Positions 8,553 to 18,533 are shown, numbered from the stretch's first letter. The stretch is DNA of 64,000 nt from Tepidimonas alkaliphilus (GCF_007556595.1 NZ_VJNB01000009.1:1-64000), one strand, 5' to 3'. Numbers and translations: made by a program. Notes: a model not told the origin generated them from the sequence alone.

Positions 8553-9970
8553 GGCTCGACGCCGAAGCGGCGCAGCGTCTCGCGCAACGTGCGGTTGCGC
8601 GCATCCAACTCCAGCCCCTGGCGCCAGATGCGGCGCGCTTCGTCCCGTTCGCCGAGCACCCACAGCACCTCGCCGAGGTGGGCGGCGATCTCGGCGTCAG
8701 GCTTGAGCTCCATCGCGCGCGCGAGCCAGCGCCGCGCCTCGGCGACGTTGCCGAGCCGGTATTCCACCCAGCCCAGACTGTCGATGATGTAGCCGTCGTC
8801 GGGGGCACGGCGCAGCGCCTCCTGGATCAGCTGGCGCGCCTCTTCCAGCCGCACGCCGCGGTCGGCCAGCGAGTAGCCCAGCGCGTTGTAGGCGTGCGGG
8901 TCGTCCGGGCGGCGCGCGATCAGCTCGCGCAACAGACGCTCCATTTCATCGTGGCGGCCGAGCCGCTCCGCGCTCATGGCCAGCTCGTAACTGAGGTCGG
9001 GGTCGTCGGGGTGCGCACGCAGGGCTTGCGCCAGGGTGTCGTAGGCGTCTTGGTCGCGTTCGGCTTCGCGCAACAGGCGGGCTTGCGCCATCCAGAGACG
9101 GCGCTGTTCGGCGCTGTCGCGCACCCGGCTGGACTGCAACAACGCCAGCGCGGCATCGAGCTCGCCGCGGCGCGCCAGCGCCTGCGCCCAAGCAATGGGC
9201 ACATCGGCGCTGGCTGCGGGCTGATCGCGCGTGGCTTGCTGATACCGGTAAAGCAGCGCACGGGCGGCTGCAGGGTCGGTCTCGATCAGCTCGGCTGCCA
9301 ACAGGGCGCCAGCGGGATAAGCGGCGTCGGCCTGAACCGCGCGCGTGGCCGACTGCAGCGCGTCCTCCTTCAGACCAGCGCGCCACTGCACGGCACCCAG
9401 CGCGGCCCAAGCCGCAGCGGCGGTGGGGGGGCGCTGCAGCCAGGCTTGCAACGCTGTGCGTGCGGCAGCCACGGCTTGCGCCGGCTCAGCGCTGCGGGCC
9501 AACAACGCTGGGATGGCGTCGATGATCTCCAGCCGCCGGCTCGGCGAGGCCACTTGCAGCCAATCGCGCAGGGCTGTGCCGAGCTCCTCGGTGCGCTGCA
9601 GGCCAGCCAGCAGCTGAACCAGCACCCGGCGGGCGTCTTCGTCGTCGGATTGGGCGCGTACCCAGGCGCGGGCGGCATCCAGCGCGGCATTCGGCGCGCG
9701 ACCACTGAGCGCAATGTCCACCGCGCGACGGAACAAGTGCGGATGGCCGCTGCGGCGCGCGGCTTCCAGAGTCAGCGAATACGCGGCGCCGGGATCATCC
9801 CGTCGGGTCAGCTCAGCCAGCAGGAGCTGATAGAACAGCTCCGCATCCAATCCCTGCTCGGCAGCGGCGTGGGGCGCACCCTTGGGGCGAGCCTGCGCGG
9901 CGGCGCACCCAGTGGCCGTCAGCGCCACGGCCAGCAGGGGCCCAAGCAGCAGCAAGCGCGCGGCGGTCAT
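8549..9970 (-). CDS. TPR-repeat lipoprotein
   Basis: 473 residues. A signal peptide with lipobox LTATGC indicates a lipoprotein facing the periplasm. The rest is helical, with multiple tetratricopeptide-like repeats; clear units include DPHAYNALGYSLADRGVRLEEA and DGYIIDSLGWVEYRLGNVAEA near the C-terminus. TPR proteins are protein-protein adaptors. This one lies upstream of and overlaps lolB, so it may have an envelope role, but no specific function can be assigned. It is divergent from mutM with a 40-base gap that must hold both promoters. Confidence 0.85.
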   Translation of the reverse strand: MTAARLLLLGPLLAVALTATGCAAAQARPKGAPHAAAEQGLDAELFYQLLLAELTRRDDPGAAYSLTLEAARRSGHPHLFRRAVDIALSGRAPNAALDAARAWVRAQSDDEDARRVLVQLLAGLQRTEELGTALRDWLQVASPSRRLEIIDAIPALLARSAEPAQAVAAARTALQAWLQRPPTAAAAWAALGAVQWRAGLKEDALQSATRAVQADAAYPAGALLAAELIETDPAAARALLYRYQQATRDQPAASADVPIAWAQALARRGELDAALALLQSSRVRDSAEQRRLWMAQARLLREAERDQDAYDTLAQALRAHPDDPDLSYELAMSAERLGRHDEMERLLRELIARRPDDPHAYNALGYSLADRGVRLEEARQLIQEALRRAPDDGYIIDSLGWVEYRLGNVAEARRWLARAMELKPDAEIAAHLGEVLWVLGERDEARRIWRQGLELDARNRTLRETLRRFGVEP

Positions 9971-10010
9971 GCGGCCATCATAATCGAGCCTTTGCCTTTA
10001 TGCCTGAGCC

Positions 10011-10820
10011 ATGCCGGAACTGCCTGAAGTCGAGGTGACCCGCCTGCGCATCGCGCATGCGCTGCAGGGCGCGCGCATCACGGCGCTGCGGCTCGGCAAG
10101 CCGCTGCGCTGGCCGCTGGGCGCGCCGCCGGAGGTGCTCCAGGGCCGCGTGGTGCAGGCGGTGCGCCGGCGCGGCAAGTACCTGCTGCTGCCGCTGGACC
10201 GCGGGCTGCTGTTGATGCACCTGGGCATGTCCGGCAGCCTGGCGTGGCTGCCGCAGGCGCCGCCGCCGGGGCCGCACGACCACGCCGACCTCGTCACCGA
10301 CCGCGGCACGCTGCGGCTACACGATCCGCGCCGCTTCGGCGCCGTGCTGTACGCCGACGGCGAGGACGACGCGCGTGTGCGCAAGCTGCTGGGTGGGCTC
10401 GGCGTGGAGCCGCTGACGCCGGACTTCACGCCGCAGCGGCTGGCCGAGGGCCTGCGCGGGCGGCGCGCGCCCATCAAACAGGTGCTGCTGGCCGGCGACG
10501 TGGTGGTCGGCGTCGGCAACATCTACGCCAGCGAGGCGCTGTTCCTGGCCGGCATCCGCCCGACGACGCCGGCGGCGCGGCTCGGGCGCGCGCGCATCGA
10601 GCGGCTGCACGCGGCGATCCGGCAGGTGCTGGCGCGTGCGGTGGAGGTCGGTGGCAGCTCGCTGCGCGACTTCCGTGTCAACGGCCAGTCGGGGCATTTC
10701 CAGGCCGAGCTGTGGGTGTATGGCCGCGCCGGCGAGCCGTGCCGCGCCTGCGGCACGCCGATCCGCCCGCTGCGGCAGGGGCAGCGCTCCAGCTTCTACT
10801 GCCCGCGCTGCCAGCGATGA
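10011..10820 (+). CDS. mutM: Formamidopyrimidine-DNA glycosylase (8-oxoG glycosylase/AP lyase)
   Basis: 269 residues. It removes 8-oxoguanine and formamidopyrimidines from DNA. The mature catalytic N-terminus PELPEVE (Pro2, Glu3) is intact. [15 protein letters not shown] is the helix-two-turn-helix region, and the C-terminal zinc finger has four cysteines (CRAC and CPRC). Length matches the family. The stop overlaps the start of mutY (ATGA), so two enzymes of the GO repair system are made together, which is a tighter arrangement than in E. coli. Confidence 0.97.
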   Translation: MPELPEVEVTRLRIAHALQGARITALRLGKPLRWPLGAPPEVLQGRVVQAVRRRGKYLLLPLDRGLLLMHLGMSGSLAWLPQAPPPGPHDHADLVTDRGTLRLHDPRRFGAVLYADGEDDARVRKLLGGLGVEPLTPDFTPQRLAEGLRGRRAPIKQVLLAGDVVVGVGNIYASEALFLAGIRPTTPAARLGRARIERLHAAIRQVLARAVEVGGSSLRDFRVNGQSGHFQAELWVYGRAGEPCRACGTPIRPLRQGQRSSFYCPRCQR

Positions 10821-11911
10821 GTGCGGGCCAGCCCAGCTTTTTCGAGCGCCTCGTGGCCTGGCAGCGCGCCTGCGGCCGCCACGACCTGCCCTGGCAGGGG
10901 ACGCGCGACCCGTACCGCGTGTGGCTGTCGGAAATCATGCTGCAGCAGACCCAGGTGGCCACCGTGCGGCGCTACTACGAGGCGTTTCTGGCGCGCTTTG
11001 CGGACGTGCAGGCGCTGGCGCGCGCGCCGCTGGACGAGGTGCTGGCGGCCTGGAGTGGACTCGGCTACTACCGGCGCGCGCGGCTGCTGCACGCGGCGGC
11101 GCGGCAGGTGGTCGAACGGCTCGGCGGGCGCTTTCCGCACGATTTCGACGGCTGGCGCGCGCTGCCCGGTGTGGGCGACTCCACCGCGGCGGCGATCGCG
11201 GCCTTCTGCCACGGGCAGCCGGTGTCGATCCTGGACGGCAATGTGCGCCGCGTGTTGCAGCGCTGGAGCGGTGCGGCAGGGGCCGAGGCCACCCCGCGCG
11301 CGCTGTGGCGGCGCGCGCAGGCGCTGTTGCCGCCGCAGCCGCCAGCCGAGGCGATGGCGGCCTATACGCAGGGGCTGATGGACCTGGGCGCCACGGTCTG
11401 CACGCCGCGCCAGCCGCGCTGCCCGGCGTGCCCGCTGCGCGCCGACTGCGCCGCGCACGCCGGCGCCGCACCGCTGGCGTCCGCTCCGCCGCGCCGCGCC
11501 GCGCGGCGGGCCGAGGCGTGGTGGCTGCCGCTGTGGGTGCGCGCCGACGGGGCGCTGTGGCTGCAGCGCCGTCCCGCACGCGGCATCTGGGCCGGGCTGT
11601 GGGCGCCGCCGGTGCTGGTCGGCACCGAGGGCGAGCAGGCGCTGCGCGCGGCGCTGGCGACGCAGCCTGCGCAGGCGCTGCGGTGGCTGCCGCCGCTGGC
11701 GCACGCGCTGACGCACCGCGACCTGACGCTGCACCGCGTGCAGCTGCGCTGGGACGGGCCGGATGAGGCCGCGCCGGACGGCCCCGGCGTGCAGCCGGAT
11801 CAGGGCGCCTGGTGGACGCCGTCGGCGGCGCTGGCGCTGGGGTTGCCGGCGCCGGTGCGCGCCTGGCTGGCCGGGGCCGGGCCGGCCAGCCGCACGTCCA
11901 GCTCGCGGTGA
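10817..11911 (+). CDS. mutY: Adenine DNA glycosylase
   Basis: 364 residues. It excises adenine mispaired with 8-oxoguanine. The catalytic Glu lies in [11 protein letters not shown]. The helix-hairpin-helix is [15 protein letters not shown] and the catalytic Asp is in [11 protein letters not shown]. The [4Fe-4S] cluster ligands are at about residues 194-211 (C-x6-C-x2-C-x5-C). A C-terminal NUDIX-like 8-oxoG recognition domain follows. The ATG sits in the mutM stop. The last 112 bases overlap the convergent rapZ gene, so both C-termini are encoded by the same DNA. Confidence 0.96.
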   Translation: MSAGQPSFFERLVAWQRACGRHDLPWQGTRDPYRVWLSEIMLQQTQVATVRRYYEAFLARFADVQALARAPLDEVLAAWSGLGYYRRARLLHAAARQVVERLGGRFPHDFDGWRALPGVGDSTAAAIAAFCHGQPVSILDGNVRRVLQRWSGAAGAEATPRALWRRAQALLPPQPPAEAMAAYTQGLMDLGATVCTPRQPRCPACPLRADCAAHAGAAPLASAPPRRAARRAEAWWLPLWVRADGALWLQRRPARGIWAGLWAPPVLVGTEGEQALRAALATQPAQALRWLPPLAHALTHRDLTLHRVQLRWDGPDEAAPDGPGVQPDQGAWWTPSAALALGLPAPVRAWLAGAGPASRTSSSR

Positions 11912-12762
11912 CGGCGCAGCACCGGCCAATGCGGCGCGAAGCGCTGCGCCAGCCGTTCCACCAGGTACACCGAGCGGTGCTGTCCGCCGGTGCAGCCCAC
12001 CGCCACCGTGACGTAGCTGCGGTGGTCGCGCGCCAGCCCGGGCAGCCAGTGGTCGAGGAAGTCGCCGATGTGCGCGAGCATGCGCGCCACCTCCGGCTCG
12101 CCGGCCAGGAAGGCCGCCACTGGCTCGTCCAGCCCGGTGAGCGCGCGCAGGTCGGGTTCGTAGTGGGGGTTCGGCAGCATGCGCACGTCGAACACGAAGT
12201 CTGCATCCAGCGGCACGCCGCGCTTGAACGCGAACGACTCAAACACCAGCGTCGGCGCGTGCGGCTCGGCGGCCAGCAGCGCCTTGACCTCGCTGCGCAG
12301 CTGCGCGGCGCGCAGGTGGCTGGTGTCGATGACGAGCGCCCCCTCGCGCAACTCGGCCAGCAGCTCCCGCTCGAGCTTGAGCGCCTCCAGCAGCGCGCGG
12401 CGCTGGTCGGTGCTGCCGCGCACCGACAGCGGGTGCAGCCGCCGCGTCTCCGAGAAGCGCCGCACCAGCACGTCGTCGGCGGCGTCGAGGAACAGCACCG
12501 TCAGTTCCAGGCCCTGCCGCCGCAGCACCTGCAGCCGCTGTGGCAGTCCGGGCAGCGAGGCGGCGCTGCGCACGTCGATCGCCACGGCGATCTGGCGCGC
12601 CTCGTGCGTGCGCTCCACGGCAACGAACGCCTCCAGCAGCTCCGGCGGCAGGTTGTCCACGCAGTAGAAGCCCGCATCCTCCAGCGCGTGCAGCGCCACC
12701 GACTTGCCGGAGCCGGACATGCCGGTGATGAGGACGAGCTGCAAGGGCTTGGCGGCGTCCAT
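11800..12762 (-). CDS. rapZ: RNase adapter protein RapZ (P-loop ATPase)
   Basis: About 320 residues. The RapZ/YvcJ family has a Walker A motif, GMSGSGKS, close to the N-terminus and the conserved [12 protein letters not shown]. The C-terminal domain shows [20 protein letters not shown]. In enterobacteria RapZ targets the sRNA GlmZ for RNase E and controls glucosamine-6-phosphate synthesis; the target here is unknown. ATG 12762 is the conserved start. The protein runs about 30 residues past the usual end (RELDV), and this tail is encoded antisense to mutY. The gene lies 8 bases downstream of recN. Confidence 0.92.
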   Translation of the reverse strand: MDAAKPLQLVLITGMSGSGKSVALHALEDAGFYCVDNLPPELLEAFVAVERTHEARQIAVAIDVRSAASLPGLPQRLQVLRRQGLELTVLFLDAADDVLVRRFSETRRLHPLSVRGSTDQRRALLEALKLERELLAELREGALVIDTSHLRAAQLRSEVKALLAAEPHAPTLVFESFAFKRGVPLDADFVFDVRMLPNPHYEPDLRALTGLDEPVAAFLAGEPEVARMLAHIGDFLDHWLPGLARDHRSYVTVAVGCTGGQHRSVYLVERLAQRFAPHWPVLRRHRELDVRLAGPAPASQARTGAGNPSASAADGVHQAP

Positions 12763-12770
12763 GGCGATGG

Positions 12771-14420
12771 TCAGGCCTGCAGCAACTCGCGCGCGTGCGC
12801 CAGCGCCGCGGCGGAGTCGCCGCCGCCCAGCATGCGCGCGATCTCGTGTACGCGCGCCGGCGCATCCAGCGGTGTGACTTCGCTGACGGCGCCGCCGCCG
12901 CGCGCGGCCTTGGCCACGCGCAGGTGGTGGTGCGCGCACGCCGCCACCTGCGGCAGGTGCGTGACGGCCAGCACCTGGCGCTGCGCGCCGAGCTCGCGCA
13001 GCAGCCGCCCAACGGTGTGCGCCACGCGCCCGCCGATGCCGCTGTCGATCTCGTCGAAGATCAGCGTCGGCGCCTCGCCCAGGGCGCTGGTGACGACCGC
13101 GATCGCCAGCGCCAGCCGCGACAGCTCGCCGCCGGAGGCGACCTTGGCCACCGGGCGCGGCGTGGCCCCGGCGTGCCCGGCCACCCGCAGCTCGACGCGC
13201 TCCAGCCCGTGCGCGGCGGGCTCAGCGAGCGGCTCCAGCCCCACCTCGAAGCGGCCGCCTTCCATGCCGAGCGATGGCAGCAGGGCGCTGACCGCCTCGC
13301 CGAGGCGCTGCGCCGCCGGCGCGCGCTGCGCCGAGACGGAGCGCGCCGCCTCCAGGTAGCGCTGGCGCGCCTGCGCGGCGCGCGCGGCCAGCGCGTCGAG
13401 GTCGGCGACGGCTTCAAGCGCCTGCAGCTGCGCGCGCCACGCCTTCAGGCGCGCCGGCAGTTCCTGCGGCGGACAGCGATGGCGTCGCGCCAACGTGATC
13501 CAGCGGCCGAGCCGCTCGTCGAGCGTGGCCAGCGTGTCGGGGTCGAGCTCGGTGTGGTGGGCCAGATGCTGCAGGTCGCGGCAGGCGTCGTCCACCTGCG
13601 CCTGCGCCGCCTGCAGCACCGCGGCCAGCTCGCCGTAGCGCGGCTCGATGTGCGCCTGCGCCTGCAGCGCGGCGATGGCCTGCGCCAGCAGCCGGTGGGC
13701 GCTGAGCTCGCGGCCGTCGAGCGCCTCCAGCGCCTCGTGCGCGGCATCCAGCAGCGCCTGCGCGTGCGCCAGCCGCGCGTGCTGGCGGTTGAGCTCGTCC
13801 CACTCGTCGTCGCCGGGGTTGAGGCGCGCCACCTCGTCGATCTGCCACTGCAGGCGCTCGCGCTCCTGCTGCGCGCGGCTCTGGTGCTGGCGCGCCTGTT
13901 CCAGCGCCGCTTCGGCCGCGCGCCAGTCGTCCCAGGCGGCGCGCAGCGCGGCGGTGTCGATGCGGCCGTAGCCATCCAGCAGCGCGCGCACCGCGTCGGG
14001 CCTCATCAGGCTCTGCCAGGCGTGCTGCCCGTGGATGTCCACCAGCCAGTCGCCCAGCGTACGCAGCTGCGTGGCGGTGGCCGGGCTGCCGTCGATCCAG
14101 GCGCGGCTGCGGCCCTGCGCATCGACCACCCGGCGCAGCAGCAGCGGCTCGCCGTCGCCGGCCGGCTCGAAGCCCTGCTCGGCCAGCCACGCGCGCACTG
14201 CGGGCGGGGCGTCGAATTCGCCGGCCACCTCGGCGCGCGCCGCGCCCTCGCGCACCAGCGCGCCGTCGGCGCGCCCGCCCAGCAGCAGCTGCAGCGCGTC
14301 GATCAGGATGGACTTGCCGGCGCCGGTCTCGCCGGTCAGCGCGGTGAAGCCGCTGTTGAGTTCCAGCTCCAGCCGCTCGACGATGACGAAGTCGCGGATC
14401 GTCAGCCGCAGCCAGCCCAT
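12771..14420 (-). CDS. recN: DNA repair protein RecN
   Basis: 549-residue SMC-like ATPase for double-strand break repair. The N-terminus reads [18 protein letters not shown] and then Walker [10 protein letters not shown] long Ala/Glu/Arg-rich coiled-coil centre follows. The ABC signature region is [14 protein letters not shown] and Walker B is [12 protein letters not shown]. Full length. It is followed closely by rapZ, and nadK is upstream on the same strand with a 28-base gap, so nadK-recN-rapZ are probably one operon. The nadK-recN adjacency is common in proteobacteria. Confidence 0.96.
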   Translation of the reverse strand: MGWLRLTIRDFVIVERLELELNSGFTALTGETGAGKSILIDALQLLLGGRADGALVREGAARAEVAGEFDAPPAVRAWLAEQGFEPAGDGEPLLLRRVVDAQGRSRAWIDGSPATATQLRTLGDWLVDIHGQHAWQSLMRPDAVRALLDGYGRIDTAALRAAWDDWRAAEAALEQARQHQSRAQQERERLQWQIDEVARLNPGDDEWDELNRQHARLAHAQALLDAAHEALEALDGRELSAHRLLAQAIAALQAQAHIEPRYGELAAVLQAAQAQVDDACRDLQHLAHHTELDPDTLATLDERLGRWITLARRHRCPPQELPARLKAWRAQLQALEAVADLDALAARAAQARQRYLEAARSVSAQRAPAAQRLGEAVSALLPSLGMEGGRFEVGLEPLAEPAAHGLERVELRVAGHAGATPRPVAKVASGGELSRLALAIAVVTSALGEAPTLIFDEIDSGIGGRVAHTVGRLLRELGAQRQVLAVTHLPQVAACAHHHLRVAKAARGGGAVSEVTPLDAPARVHEIARMLGGGDSAAALAHARELLQA

Positions 14421-14448
14421 GGTTTGCCGTCTCCTCCTCGGGGCCCGA

Positions 14449-15375
14449 TCATGCCACCACGCCCTCGTTCCAGTGCAGCTTGCCGCGCAGCGTGTCGAAG
14501 TAGTTCCAGCCGAGCGGATGCAGCAGCCGCAGCACGTGCTGCGAGCGGCGCACGACGATGCGGTCGCCCTCCAGCAGGCTGGTGAAGGTCTGCATGTCGA
14601 AGTGGGCGCTGGGGTCGCGCGCGGCCACCACCTCGATGGCGATGGTGCTGCTGGCCGGCAGCACCACCGGCCGGTTCGACAGCGTGTGCGGCGCGATCGG
14701 CACCATCACCCAGCCGTCGATGGCCGGGTGCAGCAGCGGCCCCCCAGCCGACAGCGCGTAGGCGGTGGAGCCGGTCGGCGAGGCGATGATCAGCCCGTCG
14801 GCGCGCATGTTGGCGACGAAGTGGCCGTCCACCTCCACGCGCAGCTCCACCATGCTCGGCGCGCCGCCGCGGTTGACGACGACGTCGTTCATCGCGATGG
14901 TGTCGAACTCGCAGTGCCCGTCGCGCCAGACCCCGGCCTGCAGCAGCGCGCGGCGCTCCTCCAGGTAGGCGCCGCACAGCATCGGGCGCAGCACCGCCTC
15001 GAAGCCGTCGAACGGAATGTCGGTGATGAAGCCGAGCCGCCCCTGGTTGATGCCAATCAGCGGCACGCCCCACGGCGCCAGCCGCCGCCCGATGCCCAGC
15101 ATCGTGCCGTCGCCGCCGACCACCAGCGCGAGCTGGCAGTGCGCGCCGATGCCGGCCACGTCGGCCACGCGGTCGCCCAGCGCGCCGACGTGCTGCGCGG
15201 TGTCGTGCTCCAGCGTCACCTCGCAGCCCTGCGCGTGCAGGAAGTCCACCACGCGCGCCAGCGTCGCGCCGCTGCCGGCGGCGTTGGGTTTGCCCACCAG
15301 CGCTACGCGCTCGAAGCACAGCGCGCCGGCCACGGCGGCGGCTCGGTCGGCGGGATGCGCAGCGCGTCGATTCAT
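14449..15375 (-). CDS. nadK: NAD kinase
   Basis: About 308 residues. It phosphorylates NAD to NADP. The diagnostic [11 protein letters not shown] (GGDG motif) lies near the middle, followed by [13 protein letters not shown], the conserved MNDVVVNRG, and the C-terminal [24 protein letters not shown] 15375 is chosen because it starts just before the conserved domain and the frame further upstream runs into hrcA. It is divergent from hrcA across 33 bases. With nadA, nadB and nadC in the same window, most of the NAD(P) route is represented. Confidence 0.95.
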   Translation of the reverse strand: MNRRAAHPADRAAAVAGALCFERVALVGKPNAAGSGATLARVVDFLHAQGCEVTLEHDTAQHVGALGDRVADVAGIGAHCQLALVVGGDGTMLGIGRRLAPWGVPLIGINQGRLGFITDIPFDGFEAVLRPMLCGAYLEERRALLQAGVWRDGHCEFDTIAMNDVVVNRGGAPSMVELRVEVDGHFVANMRADGLIIASPTGSTAYALSAGGPLLHPAIDGWVMVPIAPHTLSNRPVVLPASSTIAIEVVAARDPSAHFDMQTFTSLLEGDRIVVRRSQHVLRLLHPLGWNYFDTLRGKLHWNEGVVA

Positions 15376-15408
15376 GCTCAAATTACAACATGTTCTCTTG
15401 ATCCTGCC

Positions 15409-16434
15409 ATGATGCTGGACGAGCGCTCGAAACTGTTGCTGAAGGCGTTGGTGGAACGCTACATCGCTGAAGGGCAGCCGGTCGGCTCGCGCACGCTGTC
15501 CAAGGCGGCGGGGCTGGATCTGTCGCCGGCCACGATCCGCAACGTGATGAGCGACCTGGAGGAGCTGGGCCTGGTGACCAGCCCGCACACCTCGGCGGGG
15601 CGGGTGCCCACCGCGCGCGGCTACCGCTACTTCGTCGACACGATGCTGACGGTGCGCCGCGCCGACCTGCCGCCGGAGGTGCTGCCGGGCGCGCAGGCTT
15701 TGGTGGCCGACCAGCCGAGTCAAGTTCTCAGCCAGGCGGCGCAGCTGCTGTCGCAGCTGTCGCACTTCGTCGGCGTGGTGCGCGTGCCGCGGCGGCCCGT
15801 GGTATTTCGCCACATCGAGTTCCTGCGCCTTTCGGAGCGGCGCGTGCTGGTCATCCTCGTCACCCCCGAAGGGGAAGTGCAGAACCGCATCCTGCACCCC
15901 GCCACCGAGTTCACGCAGGAGCAGCTGCAGACTGCGGCCAACTACCTCAACGCCCACTATGCCGGGCTGACGCTGGATGCGGTGCGCGAGCGGTTGCGCG
16001 GCGAGGTTGATGCGCTGCGCGGCGAAATCGCCGGGCTGATGGTCAAGGCGGTGGAGGCCAGCTCTGAGGCCGCGCAGCAGGACGACGTCGTCATTGCCGG
16101 CGAGCGTAATTTGCTGGAAGTGGATGACTTTGCGCGCAACATGGACCACCTACGCCGGCTGTTTGACCTGTTCGAGGAAAAGACGCAAGTGATGCGGCTG
16201 CTGGACATCTCCAGCCAGGCCGACGGCGTGCGCATCTTCATCGGCGGCGAAAGCCAAGCGGTGCCGTTCGAAGAGCTGTCGGTGGTCAGCGCCCCGTTCG
16301 AGGTGGATGGCGAGGTGGTCGGCACGCTCGGGGTCATCGGCCCGCAGCGCATGCCCTACGAGCGCATGATCCAGATCGTCGACATCACCGCCAAGCTGGT
16401 CGGCAACGCACTGAGCCAGACGCGCGGGGAGTGA
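15409..16434 (+). CDS. hrcA: Heat-inducible transcription repressor HrcA
   Basis: About 341 residues. HrcA represses groESL/dnaK-type operons through CIRCE operators. The winged-helix N-terminus includes [30 protein letters not shown] and [18 protein letters not shown], both family signatures. The C-terminus is [22 protein letters not shown]. There are two adjacent ATG codons (15409, 15412). No CIRCE element was seen in this window, so its targets lie elsewhere. It is divergent from nadK, with an AT-rich 33-base gap. Confidence 0.95.
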   Translation: MMLDERSKLLLKALVERYIAEGQPVGSRTLSKAAGLDLSPATIRNVMSDLEELGLVTSPHTSAGRVPTARGYRYFVDTMLTVRRADLPPEVLPGAQALVADQPSQVLSQAAQLLSQLSHFVGVVRVPRRPVVFRHIEFLRLSERRVLVILVTPEGEVQNRILHPATEFTQEQLQTAANYLNAHYAGLTLDAVRERLRGEVDALRGEIAGLMVKAVEASSEAAQQDDVVIAGERNLLEVDDFARNMDHLRRLFDLFEEKTQVMRLLDISSQADGVRIFIGGESQAVPFEELSVVSAPFEVDGEVVGTLGVIGPQRMPYERMIQIVDITAKLVGNALSQTRGE

Positions 16435-16526
16435 CGCAAGGCTCTGAGCGCCGATCCACTTTCGCTGGAATTGGCAGCGGGGCTCCCGCGCCATCGACAA
16501 GCAGGAAGGCAACGAGCGGCCCGCCC

Positions 16527-16532
16527 TACAAT
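16527..16532 (+). promoter_or_regulatory. -10 box of the CAT tRNA gene
   Basis: TACAAT lies 13 bases upstream of the tRNA 5' end, placing the start point about 7 bases before the mature tRNA. The -35 is not clear. The same hexamer is found before tRNA-Leu(TAA) in the next kilobase. Confidence 0.45.
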
Positions 16533-16545
16533 CCCGCTTTGGGTC

Positions 16546-16622
<77 letters not shown>

Positions 16623-16680
16623 GCGAAATCAACAATTTACATCACATCAGCGGCATCCAAAGTTCGCCCGTTCCGATCCG

Positions 16681-16699
16681 TGTAGCCACGATGTAGCCA
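16681..16699. repeat. Short direct repeat TGTAGCCA downstream of the tRNA
   Basis: TGTAGCCA occurs at 16681-16688 and again at 16692-16699, 11 bases apart, about 60 bases after the tRNA 3' end. Integrase arm sites often look like this, but no integrase gene is present, so this is only suggestive. Confidence 0.2.
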
Positions 16700-16740
16700 G
16701 TTTTGGCAAGAGGCGGGTCGTCCGCTCCGGCCGCGTAGGT

Positions 16741-17004
16741 GTGGCCGGGAAAGGCTACCACGACGGCGGGCTGGGCGGCAAGCTGCGCGCTGACCTGCGC
16801 GAGTGGTGGCCGCGCCTTGGCCCGCAGGTTGACGGCGCCCCGTTTGCGGTGCTGTTCCTGATGCTGCAGTCGGTCATCTTGAGCGCCTGCATGCACTACC
16901 CGCGCGCCGACCAGGATCCGGAGCGGGCGCGGGAGATGGCGCCTTACATCCGCTACGCGGTGCAGGTCATTCTGGGGATCGAGGAACGCGAGAAAGCGCA
17001 ATGA
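16741..17004 (+). CDS. Hypothetical protein, possibly 5'-truncated
   Basis: An 87-codon frame from GTG 16741 ending EEREKAQ. No family is recognised. The protein has one hydrophobic stretch (PFAVLFLMLQSVILSACMHY) and a charged C-terminus. The same frame is open further upstream to the end of the tRNA without an ATG, giving residues such as FGKRRVVRSGRVG. It may therefore be the tail of a longer gene whose 5' end was lost beside the tRNA. It is followed by a small hairpin and a disabled gene. It could also be non-coding. Confidence 0.35.
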   Translation: MAGKGYHDGGLGGKLRADLREWWPRLGPQVDGAPFAVLFLMLQSVILSACMHYPRADQDPERAREMAPYIRYAVQVILGIEEREKAQ

Positions 17005-17019
17005 AGCCCTTACAGGGCT
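17005..17019 (+). other. Small hairpin before the pseudogene ribosome site
   Basis: AGCCCT-TAC-AGGGCT, a perfect 6-bp stem with a 3-base loop, lies just after the upstream reading frame stop and 5 bases before the AAGGAG of the following pseudogene. It might modulate translation. Function not known. Confidence 0.3.
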
Positions 17020-17037
17020 GTTACAAGGAGATGCACC

Positions 17038-17421
17038 ATGGGGCTCATCACCCCGATCGGCTTCTTCAGCATCGTCCAGAAACCCAGCGACCGCACCCAC
17101 GACACCCTGACCGTTCGCGCGCGCATGCGTGGCGATCTGGCGGCTCTCAAGTAGCATTACTTGCTTGGCCTCGGGCCGATCCGGGAAGGCCGCGGCACCG
17201 ATTACCGCTACCGGGCGGTGGCGCCGCGCGCCGAGGTCGCCGCGGCGATGGCCCGCATGGTCCAGGAGCTGAGCTACACCAACTTCAAGTCCGAGGTCTC
17301 CCGACGCCAGGGACACCCACGCGCCAACCTCGACCACAGGGTCTGGGATGTGCTCGACGACCTGCAGACCGATCCGATTTGGGCTGGTTCGGGGCTGCCA
17401 CTAGTTGGAGGTGTCGGTTAG
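17038..17421 (+). pseudogene. Conserved hypothetical gene disabled by an in-frame stop
   Basis: From ATG 17038, with an AAGGAG site 7 bases upstream, the frame reads MGLITPIGFFSIVQKPSDRT and continues through TLTVRARMRGDLAALK to a TAG at 17152-17154. It then resumes in the same frame with HYLLGLGPIREGRGTDYRYRA and RANLDHRVWDVLDDLQTDP to the stop at 17421. Both halves look like one compact protein of about 125 residues, resembling a widespread conserved hypothetical family that I recall only loosely. The single stop is the only defect seen, so the gene is recently inactivated, or the base is a sequencing error. Confidence 0.6.
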
Positions 17422-17696
17422 CAGGGCCTCGATCAAGGTCGGTAGGGAGGATGGATGTGAGCCTGCATGAAGACCTCCGTCATGCGACAAAGGCCGCCTT
17501 GTCATGAGGGCTGGGTAATCCGGCAAATTTCAGAAGGTGATTTCGCCAGCACGCGCCAACGATTCAGGCGATTCAGAAGGCGGAGATCAGCTGCGATCCG
17601 ATGGTGTCCACAGGCAGCTGCTTTCGAGTTGCGCCCGAGTGACTGCGGTCGCAGCGGATTGAAACCACCGCTTGCCCAATGAAGAGAGGGGCAGCT
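17422..17696. other. Non-coding gap, no gene seen
   Basis: 275 bases between the pseudogene and tRNA-Leu. No reading frame with recognisable content, no tRNA 3'-end duplication and no insertion-sequence end was found. Confidence 0.5.
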
Positions 17697-17782
17697 TGGT
17701 GCGGGTGGCGGGACTTGAACCCGCACGGCTTAACGCCCCAGGATTTTAAGTCCTGTATGTCTACCGATTCCATCACACCCGC
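17697..17782 (-). tRNA. tRNA-Leu (anticodon TAA)
   Basis: An 86-base class II tRNA on the minus strand. Acceptor GCGGGTG pairs with CACCCGC, followed by A and an encoded CCA. The anticodon arm GGACTTAAAATCC presents TAA. A long variable arm (GGGGCGTTAAGCCGT) marks it as leucine-type, and the T arm is GGGTTCAAGTCCC. It closes the small accessory patch that begins at the CAT tRNA. Confidence 0.93.
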
Positions 17783-17796
17783 GCAAGCTTTTTGGA

Positions 17797-17802
17797 ATTG
17801 TA
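17797..17802 (-). promoter_or_regulatory. -10 box of tRNA-Leu(TAA)
   Basis: TACAAT on the minus strand, 14 bases upstream of the tRNA 5' end, in an otherwise GC-rich gap. The -35 is poor. Confidence 0.4.
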
Positions 17803-17924
17803 TGCGGGGTATGCGGGTCGGCTTCGCCCAAGAGAGGGCCCGCGAGGGGGCCAGCCCTGCAGACGCCGGGGTGACGAGGCGGCAGCCTTAAAATGGGCTC
17901 TTTGACCCCCAAACGGTGGCGAGC

Positions 17925-18533
17925 ATGAGCCAAGACAATCCGCCTTTTGAGATCCATGTGCACGGCGACGTGCCGCTGCGCGACGACGTGGACTTTCCGC
18001 AGATCCAGGAGGCGCTGCGCCCGCTGTGGCAGTATGTTGGCGCCCGCTCGCTGGTGGATGCGGCGGCGAGCAACTACGAGGAAGAGCCCGGCATCCGCTT
18101 CGACCCCAAGGCCCACTTGTTGCAGATGTGCTGGACGATCGAAGGCGACGAGGATTTTCGCTTGGCGATCGAAGAAGCCTGCATGGGCCTCAATGAAATT
18201 TCGGCCATGGGCGCGGCGATCGAGGTGTCGTTCTACGACCTCGAATACGATGAGGAGGAGGCTAGCCCCGAGGCGCAGGCACGCGATGACTTTTTGATGT
18301 GTTTTGTAGGCCCGACGCCGGCGGCCATCATGCAGGTGCAGCGCGACATGCTGGTGCGCGATGTGGTGGAGCTCATGGAGCGGCACTTCGACGCCTCGGA
18401 GTTGGGCGGCGTCATCGAAGCGATTGACCGCTTGTTTGCCAATCGTTTCGATGCCATGGTCAATTCGCTGCAGCTGGGCAAGCCACCCCGCGGGGGGCAT
18501 GGCGGCCCGCGCAAGCCGCGTCATCTGCACTGA
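17925..18533 (+). CDS. DUF6806 family conserved protein
   Basis: About 202 residues, acidic, ending in a Gly/His/Arg tail (GGHGGPRKPRHLH). It matches a family conserved in Burkholderiales and now known as DUF6806, with signatures PPFEIHVHGDVPLRDDV, GARSLVDAAASNYEEEPGIRFDP, VGPTPAAIMQVQRDMLV and RHFDASELGGV. No catalytic motif or membrane segment is visible and no function is known. ATG 17925 is preferred over the GTG at 17916 because family members start shortly before NPPFEI. It is convergent with the fumarase gene. Confidence 0.8.
   Translation: MSQDNPPFEIHVHGDVPLRDDVDFPQIQEALRPLWQYVGARSLVDAAASNYEEEPGIRFDPKAHLLQMCWTIEGDEDFRLAIEEACMGLNEISAMGAAIEVSFYDLEYDEEEASPEAQARDDFLMCFVGPTPAAIMQVQRDMLVRDVVELMERHFDASELGGVIEAIDRLFANRFDAMVNSLQLGKPPRGGHGGPRKPRHLH

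Noticed and set aside
15376-15408. Possible CIRCE operator upstream of hrcA
   Set aside because: No TTAGCACTC-N9-GAGTGCTAA or close variant in the gap.
16642-17337. 231-codon minus-strand frame in the tRNA-tRNA patch
   Set aside because: It contains only shadow-like sequence (runs of His, Arg, Ala) and is opposite the more convincing disabled gene; I saw no integrase motif in it.
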